From MPNP01 sp965221445 (GTDB lineage Bacteria; Pseudomonadota; Alphaproteobacteria; Rhodobacterales; Rhodobacteraceae): DNA of 64,000 nucleotides. Shown here one piece after another: positions 43,293 to 52,841 of this stretch. The translations under genes were made by a program, and so were the position numbers. The notes under the pieces are model-generated. The model did not search any database, was not told the origin of the DNA, and worked only from the letters and a program-made list of their open reading frames with translations. Location: contig CBDCSF010000013.1 in the NCBI GenBank assembly GCA_965221445.1, forward strand, positions 2,976,001-3,040,000, in the 5' to 3' direction. The first letter of the stretch is position 1. Each line of letters starts with the position of its first letter.

Positions 43293-45260
43293 CTAGATAT
43301 CCAGATTTGAAGCAAAGGAGGCCTTTTCCTGAATAAACATGAATCTTTCCTCGGCCTTTCGCCCCATCAAACGTGATATCAGGTTATCTGTATCATCATC
43401 TTCGTCCCGGGCAATCGAGATCCTTAGTAAGGTACGAGAATCAGGATTCATGGTTGTGTTTTTTAAATCCTTGGCATCCATTTCACCCAATCCCTTGAAT
43501 CGGGAAACCTTGACGGGTCCTCTCCCACCCAATCCCTTTTGCATGAATTCTTCCTTGGTACCTTCATCCAAAGCATAAACTTTGGTTGCTCCCTGGGTAA
43601 GACGGTAGAGGGGAGGGCAGGCAAGGTATAGATGCCCGTTTTCCACGATTGGTTTCATTTGTGAATAAAAAAACGTCATCAGGAGAGAGGCAATATGGGC
43701 ACCATCAACATCTGCGTCGGTCATGATTATGATTCTGTCATATCGCAAATCTTCCAACTTGAAATTACTGCCCATCTCTACACCGAGAGCCTGACAAATA
43801 TCCTTGATTTCATTATTGGTTGTAATTTTTGATGATGAGGCTCCCAACACATTCAAAATTTTTCCTCTTAAGGGAAGAAGGGCTTGAGTATTCCTGTCCC
43901 TGGCCATTTTCGCTGAACCTCCGGCAGAATCTCCTTCAACCAGAAAAATTTCAGAGTTTTCCGGGTCCGTACATGAGCAATCGACCAATTTTCCAGGAAG
44001 TCTCAGCTTATTGACAGCGGATTTGCGGCTGGCAATTTTAGCTTTCTTTCTTCGAATTCTTTCATCGGCCCTCAAGGTTATCAATTCAATCAACTGATTT
44101 GAAACCTTGGGATTTCCCACCAACCAGTTTTCAAAATGATCCTTGACCGAATTCTCAACTAGTCTTTGTGCCCCAGAGGTTGTTAGCCTTTCTTTTGTTT
44201 GTCCCGAAAATCTTGGCTCCTGAATAAAACATGACAACAAGGCACAACCATTTGACTGCACGTCGTCCTTGATAATCAGCTCAATTTGTTTGTTGCCTAC
44301 TATGCCACCGTAGGTTTTAAGACCTTTTAGTATAGCGGTCCAGAAACCGGATTCATGGGTACCACCTAACGGCGTTGGAATGGTATTACAAAACGAATGG
44401 CTATAACCATCCAGGTAGGGACCCCAATTTAGTGCCCACTCAACAGAACCGATATATTTTTTTCCGAATTTTTCGGAAAAATCCACTTGGCCAACAAAGT
44501 GTTCATCAGATAGCATTTCCGAGTCATTCGTAGTTTCCGACAGGAAATCTGATAATCCCCCCGGAAAATGAAAAACTGCTTTGGGTGGTATATCGGGAGT
44601 ATTGGTATTACAAGTCCACGTTATTTTTACACCTGAGAAAAGGAAAGCCTTGGCTCGTGCCAACTTGAATATTACGGCAGGCTTTAACTTAATTTTATCA
44701 CCGAATATTTCCTTATCGGGTAAAAACCGCACAGATGTTCCCCTGCGGTTGAATATCTTACCCGACAATGTGAGGTCATTTGTGGGGATTCCCCTTGAGA
44801 AACTTTGCGTATACAGTTCCTGATTCCTGGCAATTTCCACTTCCATATATTCGGAAAGAGCATTAACGACTGAAATACCTACCCCATGAAGACCGCCAGA
44901 AGTCGTATAGACCTTGTTGGAGAATTTCCCACCTGCATGGAGTGTAGTCAGTATTACTTCCAGAGCTGATTTTTGAGGAAATTTTGGATGAGGATCAATA
45001 GGGATTCCCCTACCGTTATCCCGAATGGTCAAACTGCAATCATCGTGGAACTCAATATCTATTCGGTCTGCAAAACCCGCAACGGCTTCATCCATTGCAT
45101 TATCAATAATCTCTGCGGCCAAATGATGAAGAGATTTCTCATCGGTACCGCCAATATACATCCCTGGATGTCGCCTGACAGGAGTTAAACCCTCAAGGAC
45201 CTCTATATCTTCAGCACTGTAAGAATCATCTTCAGGCTGGTATTGTGAAAATAAATCCAT
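43293..45260 (-). CDS. parE: DNA topoisomerase IV subunit B
   Basis: 655-aa GHKL-type topoisomerase ATPase subunit. ATP site: EIIDNAMDEAVAG, DNGRGIPID and YTTSGGLHGVGISVVNALSE. Transducer domain about 220-390, then the TOPRIM blocks LVEGDSAGGSAKMARD and IIMTDADVDGAHIASLL, and the C-terminal RFKGLGEMDAKDLKNTTMNP. DPHPKFPQKSALEVILTTLH and the short length favour ParE over GyrB. With ParC it decatenates chromosomes. The parC gene is not in the window. Confidence 0.94.
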   Translation of the reverse strand: MDLFSQYQPEDDSYSAEDIEVLEGLTPVRRHPGMYIGGTDEKSLHHLAAEIIDNAMDEAVAGFADRIDIEFHDDCSLTIRDNGRGIPIDPHPKFPQKSALEVILTTLHAGGKFSNKVYTTSGGLHGVGISVVNALSEYMEVEIARNQELYTQSFSRGIPTNDLTLSGKIFNRRGTSVRFLPDKEIFGDKIKLKPAVIFKLARAKAFLFSGVKITWTCNTNTPDIPPKAVFHFPGGLSDFLSETTNDSEMLSDEHFVGQVDFSEKFGKKYIGSVEWALNWGPYLDGYSHSFCNTIPTPLGGTHESGFWTAILKGLKTYGGIVGNKQIELIIKDDVQSNGCALLSCFIQEPRFSGQTKERLTTSGAQRLVENSVKDHFENWLVGNPKVSNQLIELITLRADERIRRKKAKIASRKSAVNKLRLPGKLVDCSCTDPENSEIFLVEGDSAGGSAKMARDRNTQALLPLRGKILNVLGASSSKITTNNEIKDICQALGVEMGSNFKLEDLRYDRIIIMTDADVDGAHIASLLMTFFYSQMKPIVENGHLYLACPPLYRLTQGATKVYALDEGTKEEFMQKGLGGRGPVKVSRFKGLGEMDAKDLKNTTMNPDSRTLLRISIARDEDDDTDNLISRLMGRKAEERFMFIQEKASFASNLDI

Positions 45261-45420
45261 TTTTCTGCTCTTTTTGATTTCTTACCACTATATATAGTAA
45301 AAAATGCATGGTTAATGCAATATATTGTGCCATTTGACTAAAATTTTATTGTGGATAACTTTGGAATATGAGATTATTCCAACTTGTCATTGTCCTGATG
45401 AAAATTATTTTTCCCAAACC

Positions 45421-45438
45421 GGATAATGACGATTATCC
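45421..45438. promoter_or_regulatory. Inverted repeat upstream of the MATE gene (site 1)
   Basis: GGATAAT, spacer GACG, ATTATCC, about 90 bp before the MATE start. A candidate operator; a similar weaker repeat (GGAATA, 6 nt, TATTCC) lies at 45363-45380. Confidence 0.35.
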
Positions 45439-45469
45439 TACTAATTTCAAACAAAAGTTTTTCTTTCAT

Positions 45470-45493
45470 ATAAGCCAGATATATCTGGCTTAT
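45470..45493. promoter_or_regulatory. 24-bp perfect palindrome upstream of the MATE gene (site 2)
   Basis: The half-site ATAAGCCAGATA is followed without spacer by its exact complement. It is centred about 46 bp before the ATG, where a repressor of the exporter or a 5'-UTR hairpin would act. No regulator gene is adjacent. Confidence 0.5.
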
Positions 45494-45527
45494 TTATCTT
45501 TCCCTGAAAGCACGAATCGATCACAAA

Positions 45528-46913
45528 ATGAAGATGTTAGTTCAGAATATATTTGCCAGTGAGAAAAGGGATGCCTTTCGAGCCACACTGGCTCTGGCGG
45601 TTCCCCTTATTGGGAGTAACATTGCTCATTCGATCAAACATCTAACAGATACGATCATGCTTGGCTGGTATAGCGTTGACGCTCTCGCAGCAGGAGTATT
45701 GGGAGCCACCATTTTCGTCTTTCTGATGATTATCGGGTCTGGCTTTTCAGTAGCAGTGATTTCCCTTGCTTCCAATGCTGAAGGTAGTCATAAATCATGG
45801 ATGGTTCGTCGTTACATCCGTATGGGTTGTTGGCTTACCATCCTCTATTGCCTAATCGTGTTATTACCCATGTGGTTCTCAGTACCCATATTTTTACTAA
45901 TGGGCCAGGATCCAGCGATTTCAGAACTTGGAGGGGATTATCTTCAATATGCCATGTGGGGAATTTTTCCAGCCCTCATCCTGATGGTATTCAAGGCGTT
46001 TTTCCTTGCCTTGGTACGACCTAAAATTATCTTGGGTTCAACGTTTCTGGGAACCGTTTTCAACGTCATTGCCAACTATCTGCTGATCTTCGGTAATTTC
46101 GGGTTCCCTGAATTGGGGGTAAAGGGAGCTGCTATAGCATCGACTCTTTCCCACTCCCTGGCCCTTTTTATCATGCTCGCTTTTTTAGTCTGGAAAAGAG
46201 ATTTCCTGCCTTACAAATTACTTTCCAACTTTTTTTCATTCCACAAAGCAAGTTTCAGGGAAATATTTATTTTGGGTTGGCCCATTTGTGCAGGAATGAT
46301 TGCTGAAGCTTCGTTTTTTTCTGGTGCTGCTATCATGATGGGATGGATAAGTACCGAATCATTGGCTGCCCACGGAATTGTTATTGAAATTTGTGCCATG
46401 GTTTTCATGATTTACTATGGATTATCTTATGCAGGTACTACACAGATTAGTAGCGCTTTGGGTAGAAATGATTTTGGCGAGATAAAAACTGTATCCGATT
46501 CTATTCTTCAATTAAACCTGCTGGCTGCATGTATAGTGATCTCAATATTTTTTCTATTTCCAGAATTATTGATTTCGGTCTTTCTGAAGGAGGACACTCA
46601 AGAAACCAGAGAAGTTATGGCCATTGGAGTACAAATTCTGTTCTTAGCGGCATTTTTCCAATTGTTTGATGCATTCCAAGCAGTTTTGCTTGGATTTTTA
46701 CGAGGGTTAAAGGATACTTTGACACCAATGATCATAGCTGCAATCAGCTATTGGGCTGTCGGTTTACCAGCCAGCTATTTTCTGGCATTCAATCTAGGTA
46801 TGAAGGGTGAGGGAGTATATTATGGATTTATCATTGGGTTGGGGTTTGCTTCAATTCTGTTTTACTTCAGATTCAAAGGCAAACTTTCCAAACTCAAAAA
46901 GGACCAACCATAA
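45528..46913 (+). CDS. norM: MATE-family multidrug efflux transporter (NorM type)
   Basis: Inner-membrane exporter of 461 aa with 12 predicted segments in two repeats. ALAVPLIGSNIAHSIKHLTDTIMLG is the N-terminal half motif (shown across segment 1) and LGWPICAGMIAEASFF the matching start of the second half. MATE proteins expel cationic drugs or metabolites with sodium or protons. The gene stands alone, preceded by two palindromes and followed by the shared glnA hairpin. The ligand is unknown and norM is a family-level name. Confidence 0.87.
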   Translation: MKMLVQNIFASEKRDAFRATLALAVPLIGSNIAHSIKHLTDTIMLGWYSVDALAAGVLGATIFVFLMIIGSGFSVAVISLASNAEGSHKSWMVRRYIRMGCWLTILYCLIVLLPMWFSVPIFLLMGQDPAISELGGDYLQYAMWGIFPALILMVFKAFFLALVRPKIILGSTFLGTVFNVIANYLLIFGNFGFPELGVKGAAIASTLSHSLALFIMLAFLVWKRDFLPYKLLSNFFSFHKASFREIFILGWPICAGMIAEASFFSGAAIMMGWISTESLAAHGIVIEICAMVFMIYYGLSYAGTTQISSALGRNDFGEIKTVSDSILQLNLLAACIVISIFFLFPELLISVFLKEDTQETREVMAIGVQILFLAAFFQLFDAFQAVLLGFLRGLKDTLTPMIIAAISYWAVGLPASYFLAFNLGMKGEGVYYGFIIGLGFASILFYFRFKGKLSKLKKDQP

Positions 46914-46931
46914 CTAAAGAAAAAGGGTGAT

Positions 46932-46968
46932 GGACGTGGTGGAATAGGTTAGTTATTCCACCACGTCC
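46932..46968 (-). terminator. Strong terminator hairpin of glnA, between convergent genes
   Basis: GGACGTGGTGGAATA (46932-46946) and its exact complement (46954-46968) form a 15-bp stem with a 7-nt loop, 10 bp beyond the glnA stop. On the glnA strand it is followed by ATCACCC and then TTTTTCTTT. It may also stop transcripts from the MATE gene. Confidence 0.75.
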
Positions 46969-46977
46969 GGGGAGACT

Positions 46978-48387
46978 TTAGGCTGAATAGTACATTTGGT
47001 ATTCAACTGGGTGTGGGGTATGTTCAAAATTGTAAACCTCTTCCCATTTCAATTCACTATAACCCTCAATCTGGTCTTTGGTGAAAACGTCTCCAGCCAA
47101 GAGATAATCCATATCTTCGTTCAACGAATCCAGTGCTTCCCGCAAGGAGGAACAAACTGTAGGAATGCCTTGCAACTCTTCGGGGGGAAGATCATACAGG
47201 TTTTTATCCATTGCTTCACCAGGATTGGTCCTGTTCAATATACCATCAACTCCTGCCATCATCAGGGCAGCAAAGCAAAGATATGGATTTGCCATAGGAT
47301 CAGGGAAGCGGGCTTCAACCCTTTTTGCCTTTGGGTTTTCAGTCCAGGGAATTCGAATACAACCAGATCGGTTTCGGGCTGAATAGGCTCTCAATACAGG
47401 AGCTTCAAATCCTGGAATTAACCTTTTATAGGAATTAGTTGTTGGGTTGGTAAAGGCATTTAGTGATTTGGCATGCTTTAACAGTCCACCAATAAACCAC
47501 AATCCCTCATCGCTGAGATCCGCATAACGGTCACCTGAAAACAAGGGGGCGTTATCTTTCCACAGTGAGATGTTAACATGCATGCCCGTACCATTATCAC
47601 CAGCAATTGGTTTTGGCATAAAGGTTGCCGACTTACCATAGAAGTCAGCTACGTTTTGAACCACATACTTGTACTTCTGCAACTGATCACCTTGATCGGT
47701 CAGAGAGGAGAAAATCAACCCAAGTTCATGTTGGCTAGCTGCAACTTCGTGATGGTGCTTGTCAACTTTCATCCCGATGCTTTTCATGGTGGAAAGCATC
47801 TCCGATCGGATATTCTGAGCTGAATCGGTAGGGTTTACAGGAAAGTAGCCACCTTTTACTCCAGGTCTAAATCCGGTATTTCCAGTGGGGTATTTGGTGT
47901 CGCTGTTCCACGGAGAATCAACGGCATCAACCTCAAAGGACACTTTTTGCATTTCGTTACTGAAACGAACATCATCAAAGAGAAAAAACTCGGCTTCCGG
48001 GCCAAAATAAGCAACATCACCTACCCTTGAATTCTTAAGATAAGCTTCAGCTTTCTCTGCCGTACTTCTTGGGTCTCGATCATATGGTTCACCAGTATCT
48101 GGCTCAACAATTGAACAATGAAGACACAAAGTTCGTTCGGAGTAGAAAGGATCAATATAATTTGAATTCAAGTCCGGCATAAGTTTCATGTCCGAAGCTT
48201 CAATTGATTTCCAACCAGCAATAGAAGAACCATCAAACATCATCCCTTCTTCAAGGAAATCTTCATCCACCTGATCAGCAATTATGGTTACATGCTGCAG
48301 TTTTCCTCGTGGATCGGTAAATCGAAGATCTACATACTCAATATCTTCTTCTCCGATCATTTTCATTATTTCTTCATTGGAACTCAC
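46978..48387 (-). CDS. glnA: Glutamine synthetase, type I
   Basis: Dodecameric GSI of 469 aa: MMFDGSSIAGWKSIEASDM at about 48-66, metal ligands in GPEAEFFLFD and HKHHEVAASQHELG-type block (VDKHHHEVAASQHELG), ATP loop KPIAGDNGTGMHVNISLW, and NPTTNSYKRLIPGFEAP. The adenylylation Tyr is in NLYDLPPEE, so activity should be controlled by GlnE. It assimilates ammonia into glutamine. It follows glnB by 36 bp on the same strand. Confidence 0.96.
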   Translation of the reverse strand: MSSNEEIMKMIGEEDIEYVDLRFTDPRGKLQHVTIIADQVDEDFLEEGMMFDGSSIAGWKSIEASDMKLMPDLNSNYIDPFYSERTLCLHCSIVEPDTGEPYDRDPRSTAEKAEAYLKNSRVGDVAYFGPEAEFFLFDDVRFSNEMQKVSFEVDAVDSPWNSDTKYPTGNTGFRPGVKGGYFPVNPTDSAQNIRSEMLSTMKSIGMKVDKHHHEVAASQHELGLIFSSLTDQGDQLQKYKYVVQNVADFYGKSATFMPKPIAGDNGTGMHVNISLWKDNAPLFSGDRYADLSDEGLWFIGGLLKHAKSLNAFTNPTTNSYKRLIPGFEAPVLRAYSARNRSGCIRIPWTENPKAKRVEARFPDPMANPYLCFAALMMAGVDGILNRTNPGEAMDKNLYDLPPEELQGIPTVCSSLREALDSLNEDMDYLLAGDVFTKDQIEGYSELKWEEVYNFEHTPHPVEYQMYYSA

Positions 48388-48423
48388 TGGTTTCTCCTTT
48401 CATTTTTTATCCAATAATTGCTT

Positions 48424-48762
48424 TTAAAGGGCTTCATCGCCTGATTCGCCCGTTCTAATCCTGATTGCCTGTTCAATATCGGAAACAAAGATTTTTCCAT
48501 CGCCAATTTTATCCGTACCGGCTGTTGAAAGTATTGCGTCAACTGCACCATCAAGCAAATCGTCTGGTAAGACAATCTCTAATTTCACCTTGGGAAGAAA
48601 GTCCACAACATACTCGGCCCCTCTATAAAGTTCTGTATGCCCCTTCTGTCTACCAAAGCCCTTAACCTCAATAACGGTTAATCCTTGAACTCCAATATCC
48701 TGGAGAGCTTCTTTGACTTCGTCCAATTTGAACGGTTTTATTACAGCTTCAATTTTTTTCAT
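48424..48762 (-). CDS. glnB: Nitrogen regulatory protein P-II
   Basis: 112-aa PII trimer protein sensing 2-oxoglutarate, ATP/ADP and, through GlnD, glutamine. The T-loop HTELYRGAEY carries the uridylylated Tyr51, followed by the B-loop TAGTDKIGDGKIFV and the C-loop. The frame extends to 48810, but the ATG at 48762 (MKKIEAVIKPFKLDEVK) gives the universal PII start, with AGGA upstream. It is cotranscribed with glnA. Confidence 0.95.
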   Translation of the reverse strand: MKKIEAVIKPFKLDEVKEALQDIGVQGLTVIEVKGFGRQKGHTELYRGAEYVVDFLPKVKLEIVLPDDLLDGAVDAILSTAGTDKIGDGKIFVSDIEQAIRIRTGESGDEAL

Positions 48763-49097
48763 TCTAATAGTCCTATTTGGCATCAAGTGAGGACAAATAC
48801 CCTCTCTCAAGCGTAACTTCTGTGGAAACCATCGTGTTCGGTAGAATTTCGCATTTACTCGTCAATGTTTACAAGGCAAAAACAACCGAAACTTGACTTT
48901 CCTAGGATACATATATTTCCTAGATGTTCAACAATTTCTACTCAACTGGGTATTAGGTGTCATACTTCCTACACTTAAACCGAAACAAGTCACCAAATTT
49001 AGTTCACTTTGTTGGAAAAATATCTTCCATTATTTATGATTACAATTTCTTACCTTTCAAGGTTTAAGGTAGTTAATTTAGTAAAAGACCAGATATC
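48763..49097. other. Divergent promoter region between glnB and nnr
   Basis: About 335 bp, AT-rich, with no ORF or RNA supported. It must hold the glnBA promoter(s). I looked for a sigma-54 GG-N10-GC pattern near glnB and did not find a convincing one. Confidence 0.5.
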
Positions 49098-50642
49098 ATG
49101 CCCTCCATTTGTTCCACCAAAGAGATTCAGGTAATTGAAAAACTAGAGATCCAGGATGACGATCAGGTTGCAACAGACCTTATGGAGACAGCAGGTAAAA
49201 AAGCAGCCAAGGCTATAAAAAAATGGAACCAGAAAGGCAAGAATACTGGTTCAAACCACTATCATGTGTTTTGTGGCCCAGGCAATAATGGAGGTGATGG
49301 ATTTGTAATAGCAAGGACACTTTTTGATTTGGGTGAAAAAATTTCCTGCTGGGAATTAAAAAATCCTTCCAACAGATCCGCATCATCAGCACTAATGAGA
49401 TCAAAATGGTTGGAAAGAGGTTCAATTTCTTCCTCGGAAGATTTCCAGGGGATTATACTTTCAAAAGGTGATATTGTGGTAGATGCCCTTTTTGGTATCG
49501 GATTGAGCAGACCGCTTGATGAAAGATGTACCAAAATTATTGAAGGAATTCCCTCATACATCCCAATCATTGCCATCGATATTCTATCAGGATTGGATTC
49601 CAGTACCGGTAATTTAATGTCATCCGGTGAACTGACATCTTATGAAGCATCCCTGACCCTAACTTTTCAAATTCCCAAGTGGGGGCATTATTTACAAGAT
49701 GGGTCGGAAAGATCAGGGACAATAAAGGTTATACCAATTGGGTTGGAAAGAGGTATGAAGGAGTTTTCAGCATCCCATCCACCTCTTGTGGAGTTGGTTG
49801 AAACTACACCACCGGATTATATTGACTTACTCAACAAAAGAGGGTCAGCTCATAAATACGATCATGGTCACTCGTTGTTTCTATCAGGTCCACAGGGAAA
49901 AATAGGAGCTACCGAATTGGCTGGAACTTCAGCACTTCGGTTAGGTTCTGGTTTGGTGACGATGGCAATGCCCAAGAATGCGTTTTATAACCATGTCAAC
50001 AGGGTTAAAGCCCTGATGACAACTGAAATCAATAAACCTCAGGACATGTTGGACTTCCTCACTGATGAAAGGATAAATGCCCTATGTCTGGGTCCTGGAC
50101 TGGGTATAGGTGAAAAAACCAGGGAATTCACCAAAATGGCATTGAATTCCGGGAGATGTGTGGTGCTTGATGCTGATGCACTTACTTCATTTCAGGAAGA
50201 CCCGGATGTCCTTTATCAGAATCTCCATGACAAAACTGTACTAACGCCTCATTTTGGTGAGTTTACCAGAATCTTTCCAGAGTTGGCGAAGGATATTAAG
50301 GAAGCCAAATTGCCAATAATAAGAGGAGTTCAGAAAGCCAGCGCCGTCTCAGGTGCAGTTGTCCTATTGAAGGGGAGACAAACAGTTATCGCTTCTCCCG
50401 GAGGACAAACTTATCTGGTCAACGGATCCAGCTTTGAAAACTCTCCTTGGCTGGCGACGGCAGGATCCGGTGATGTTTTGGCTGGAATGATTACCGGTCT
50501 AATGGCAAGAAATATTCCTCCCATACAGTGTGCTGTTCTTGCTGTATTTATGCATCTATGTGCTGCCAAAATGATTGGACCTGGATTAATTGCCGATGAT
50601 CTTCCTGCTACAATCCCTAAGGTTTTACAAAGATTTAACTAG
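49098..50642 (+). CDS. nnr: Bifunctional NAD(P)H-hydrate epimerase / ADP-dependent NAD(P)H-hydrate dehydratase
   Basis: Metabolite-repair enzyme of 514 aa. The N-terminal epimerase domain (NnrE, about 1-215) shows LMETAGKKAAKAI, the GPGNNGGDGFVIARTL motif and VDALFGIGLSRPL. The C-terminal ribokinase-like dehydratase (NnrD, about 230-510) shows KYDHGHSLFLSGP, LCLGPGLG, LDADALTSF, TPHFGEFTRIF and TAGSGDVLAGMITGL. It restores damaged NADH and NADPH. It is divergent from glnB-glnA, an arrangement common in alphaproteobacteria. Confidence 0.93.
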   Translation: MPSICSTKEIQVIEKLEIQDDDQVATDLMETAGKKAAKAIKKWNQKGKNTGSNHYHVFCGPGNNGGDGFVIARTLFDLGEKISCWELKNPSNRSASSALMRSKWLERGSISSSEDFQGIILSKGDIVVDALFGIGLSRPLDERCTKIIEGIPSYIPIIAIDILSGLDSSTGNLMSSGELTSYEASLTLTFQIPKWGHYLQDGSERSGTIKVIPIGLERGMKEFSASHPPLVELVETTPPDYIDLLNKRGSAHKYDHGHSLFLSGPQGKIGATELAGTSALRLGSGLVTMAMPKNAFYNHVNRVKALMTTEINKPQDMLDFLTDERINALCLGPGLGIGEKTREFTKMALNSGRCVVLDADALTSFQEDPDVLYQNLHDKTVLTPHFGEFTRIFPELAKDIKEAKLPIIRGVQKASAVSGAVVLLKGRQTVIASPGGQTYLVNGSSFENSPWLATAGSGDVLAGMITGLMARNIPPIQCAVLAVFMHLCAAKMIGPGLIADDLPATIPKVLQRFN

Positions 50643-50688
50643 GCTGTTCTGATTAACCTTCGTTTATTCGGGTCATAAACTGGTTTGC

Positions 50689-51498
50689 TTATTGAATTAC
50701 CATTCCCCCGTCAATCATGAGCAATTGACCTGTCATGTAATCGGATTCTGGACTAGCAAGAAACCCAGCTGTTCCTATAACATCCTCTGGATAGGAATAT
50801 CTTTTCATTAGAATCATGGTTTCGGCTAGGGTATCCATGGATTCCCCTTCTTTCTCAAATTTACCGATGGCAACGAGATCTTTGTCAAGTTGCTCCCATA
50901 ATTCCGTTCGGACCACACCGGGACCATACCCGTTGACCGTAATATTGTGCTCAACAAGTGCCTTTGCACCACCATTTATCATTGCAAGGACTGCATGTTT
51001 GGAACAAGAATAGGGAATGACGTCGTCGAAAGCCTGGCGACTTAATATGGATCCGACATTAATGATTTTGTAAGGGCCGTTTTCCTTGCCTTGCTTGATC
51101 ATTGCTTTGGCCGCTTCCTGCATACCAATGAGTACACCAAGGGCGTTCACCTTCATAATCAGATCCCAATTTTCCTCAGTTACGTCAAGGAACATTAATG
51201 GCTTGTTGATTCCAGCGTTGTTTAGCATAACATTGATGGAACCAAAGGATTCTACCGTAGCGTCTACAGCTGCTTTCATGTCTGCCCGTTCAGTTACGTC
51301 CAGTTTAACTGCAACTGCAGAACCCCCTGCCTTATTGATTCTTGAGGCAACATCTTGACAACCCTCTAAATTGATATCTCCAATGCAAACTTTGGCGCCC
51401 TGGGCTGCATAGTATTCGGCTATTGCTGCACCCATTCCTTGGGCTGCACCAGTAATAAGTACATGTTTACCTTTAAGTCTTGTTTTGTGTATGTTCAA
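50689..51498 (-). CDS. SDR-family sugar/polyol dehydrogenase
   Basis: 269-aa NAD(P)-dependent SDR: GAAQGMGAAIA cofactor loop, D after strand 2 (CIGDINLEG, favouring NAD), NNAG, Ser in NVGSILS, and catalytic YSCSK. The C-terminus DYMTGQLLMIDGGMVI is typical of polyol dehydrogenases. TTG start at 51498 with GGAGAA upstream. It is divergent from the sugar ABC operon and shares its 200-bp control region, including the putative operator, so it may oxidise the imported sugar or polyol. Confidence 0.87.
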   Translation of the reverse strand: MNIHKTRLKGKHVLITGAAQGMGAAIAEYYAAQGAKVCIGDINLEGCQDVASRINKAGGSAVAVKLDVTERADMKAAVDATVESFGSINVMLNNAGINKPLMFLDVTEENWDLIMKVNALGVLIGMQEAAKAMIKQGKENGPYKIINVGSILSRQAFDDVIPYSCSKHAVLAMINGGAKALVEHNITVNGYGPGVVRTELWEQLDKDLVAIGKFEKEGESMDTLAETMILMKRYSYPEDVIGTAGFLASPESDYMTGQLLMIDGGMVIQ

Positions 51499-51572
51499 AA
51501 TTCTTCTCCAATACCTGCAATGATCTTGTTAACTTTTGAATACAAGAATGGTTAAATATATAAATTCCAAAA

Positions 51573-51610
51573 ATAGCCATTTTAGATATAAAATATCCAA
51601 TATGGCTATA
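51573..51610. promoter_or_regulatory. Putative operator A of the sugar ABC operon
   Basis: The core 51586-51610 (ATATAAAATATCC, then AATATGGCTATA) matches 56476-56452 on the other strand at 22 of 25 positions. It also lies within an 8-bp inverted repeat, ATAGCCAT (51573-51580) and ATGGCTAT (51602-51609). It ends 92 bp before the binding-protein ATG and is also upstream of the divergent SDR gene. Confidence 0.65.
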
Positions 51611-51702
51611 ATTCAATTATTTTTTCTTGCCTGCCTCAATTAAAGTGTTTTGGATAGTGCATTTAGGTGCACTGCTCTTTTATTTTATTGGGGAAAAATA
51701 TT

Positions 51703-52737
51703 ATGTCAAAAAAGAAATTGTCACTGGTACTGGCATTAGTGTCCAGTTTAACCATTGGGCTAGTTGGTGGTGCATCCTTTGCAGCGGATAAGGGTACAAT
51801 CATTTCATTTAACGGACCAGCTGGTGAAGCCTATATTGGCCGATTCATCAAGGGTATCAAAGAAACTGCTGCACTTAAGGGATTTGATATCAAGGTCTTC
51901 GAAAATCAGTTTAATCAGGCTGAACAGGATCAACAGGTACAACAGGTTTTGGCAGCCGGACAATTACCAGACGTTTTTATTTGGTGGCCATCTGACGCTA
52001 CTGCAGGACTCGGGTCTCTGCGTGCCCTTGCAAAGACTGGTGTACCGGTATTAAAAATCAATCAATTGCCTAACGATCAGGACCGGGAGTATATTTTCGG
52101 TTATGCTGGACCAGATGACAGATTACGTGCACGTAATGCTGGTTATATGATGCGAGAAGCCGCTGCACGAAAAATGGCTGATGGTGGAGAAGGTTTCAAT
52201 GTTCTTGTTCTTTCTTATCCACATTCCTATGGCGGATACGGTCTTTCAATCAACGCTTTCAATGATGCAATTGCTGGTTCACCTTTGAATATTATCGGTG
52301 ATATTGGTGAAGGTTTCGGTCAGGCTAACGGATACAAGGGTGCTGCAAAATTGATTGCTGCCAATCGGGACCAAGGTATCCATTTTGTATACGGTATGGA
52401 TGACGCCATTCTTACAGGTGGTATCCAGGCTTTTGAAGAAGCCGGATATGTAATGGGTGAAGATGTCATCGCCGTAGGTACTGTCTGCAACGGAGACAAA
52501 CAGTTGATTGAAGAAGGAAAGCAATTCGGTACAACCTTACAATCCCCGTTACATGAGGGTCAACTTGCTATCAAGATGGTTGAGGAATATCTTGATACAG
52601 GTGCATTGGCGAATTACATCAACTTCACTCCCAACCCGGCCGTTACTCTGGACAACCTCGAAACTGTGGCCCTCCGTGGATACGACGGCAAGCTCTATGG
52701 TATTGATGAACTTTGTTCAGGTGCCTGGGGCGGGTAA
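51703..52737 (+). CDS. Sugar ABC transporter substrate-binding protein (type I periplasmic fold)
   Basis: 344-aa periplasmic binding protein of the ribose/LacI-like fold. Signal peptide: KKKLSLVLALVSSLTIG, cut near SFA-ADK. Features: FIKGIKETAALKGFDIKV, QVLAAGQLPDVFIWWPSD, YGYG-like YGGYGLSINAFNDAI, and YGMDDAILTGGIQAFEEAGY. The frame begins at 51667, but the ATG at 51703 follows GGGGAAA and opens the signal peptide. First gene of a four-gene transporter operon; the ligand is unknown. Confidence 0.9.
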   Translation: MSKKKLSLVLALVSSLTIGLVGGASFAADKGTIISFNGPAGEAYIGRFIKGIKETAALKGFDIKVFENQFNQAEQDQQVQQVLAAGQLPDVFIWWPSDATAGLGSLRALAKTGVPVLKINQLPNDQDREYIFGYAGPDDRLRARNAGYMMREAAARKMADGGEGFNVLVLSYPHSYGGYGLSINAFNDAIAGSPLNIIGDIGEGFGQANGYKGAAKLIAANRDQGIHFVYGMDDAILTGGIQAFEEAGYVMGEDVIAVGTVCNGDKQLIEEGKQFGTTLQSPLHEGQLAIKMVEEYLDTGALANYINFTPNPAVTLDNLETVALRGYDGKLYGIDELCSGAWGG

Positions 52738-52765
52738 CTTATAAATCCAGCTTAAAGTAAACTTT

Positions 52766-52788
52766 GGGGGTGGTAATTTGCCACCCCC
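52766..52788 (+). terminator. Hairpin between binding-protein and ATPase genes
   Basis: GGGGGTGG, loop TAATTTG, CCACCCCC, 28 bp after the binding-protein stop and without a T-run. Its position and lack of Us fit an mRNA-stabilising or attenuating hairpin that lets the binding protein exceed the membrane components. Confidence 0.55.
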
Positions 52789-52841
52789 GTGTGCATAATG
52801 AATTTAACTAAAATAAGCCGTGGTGTTAACAGAGAATTCAT

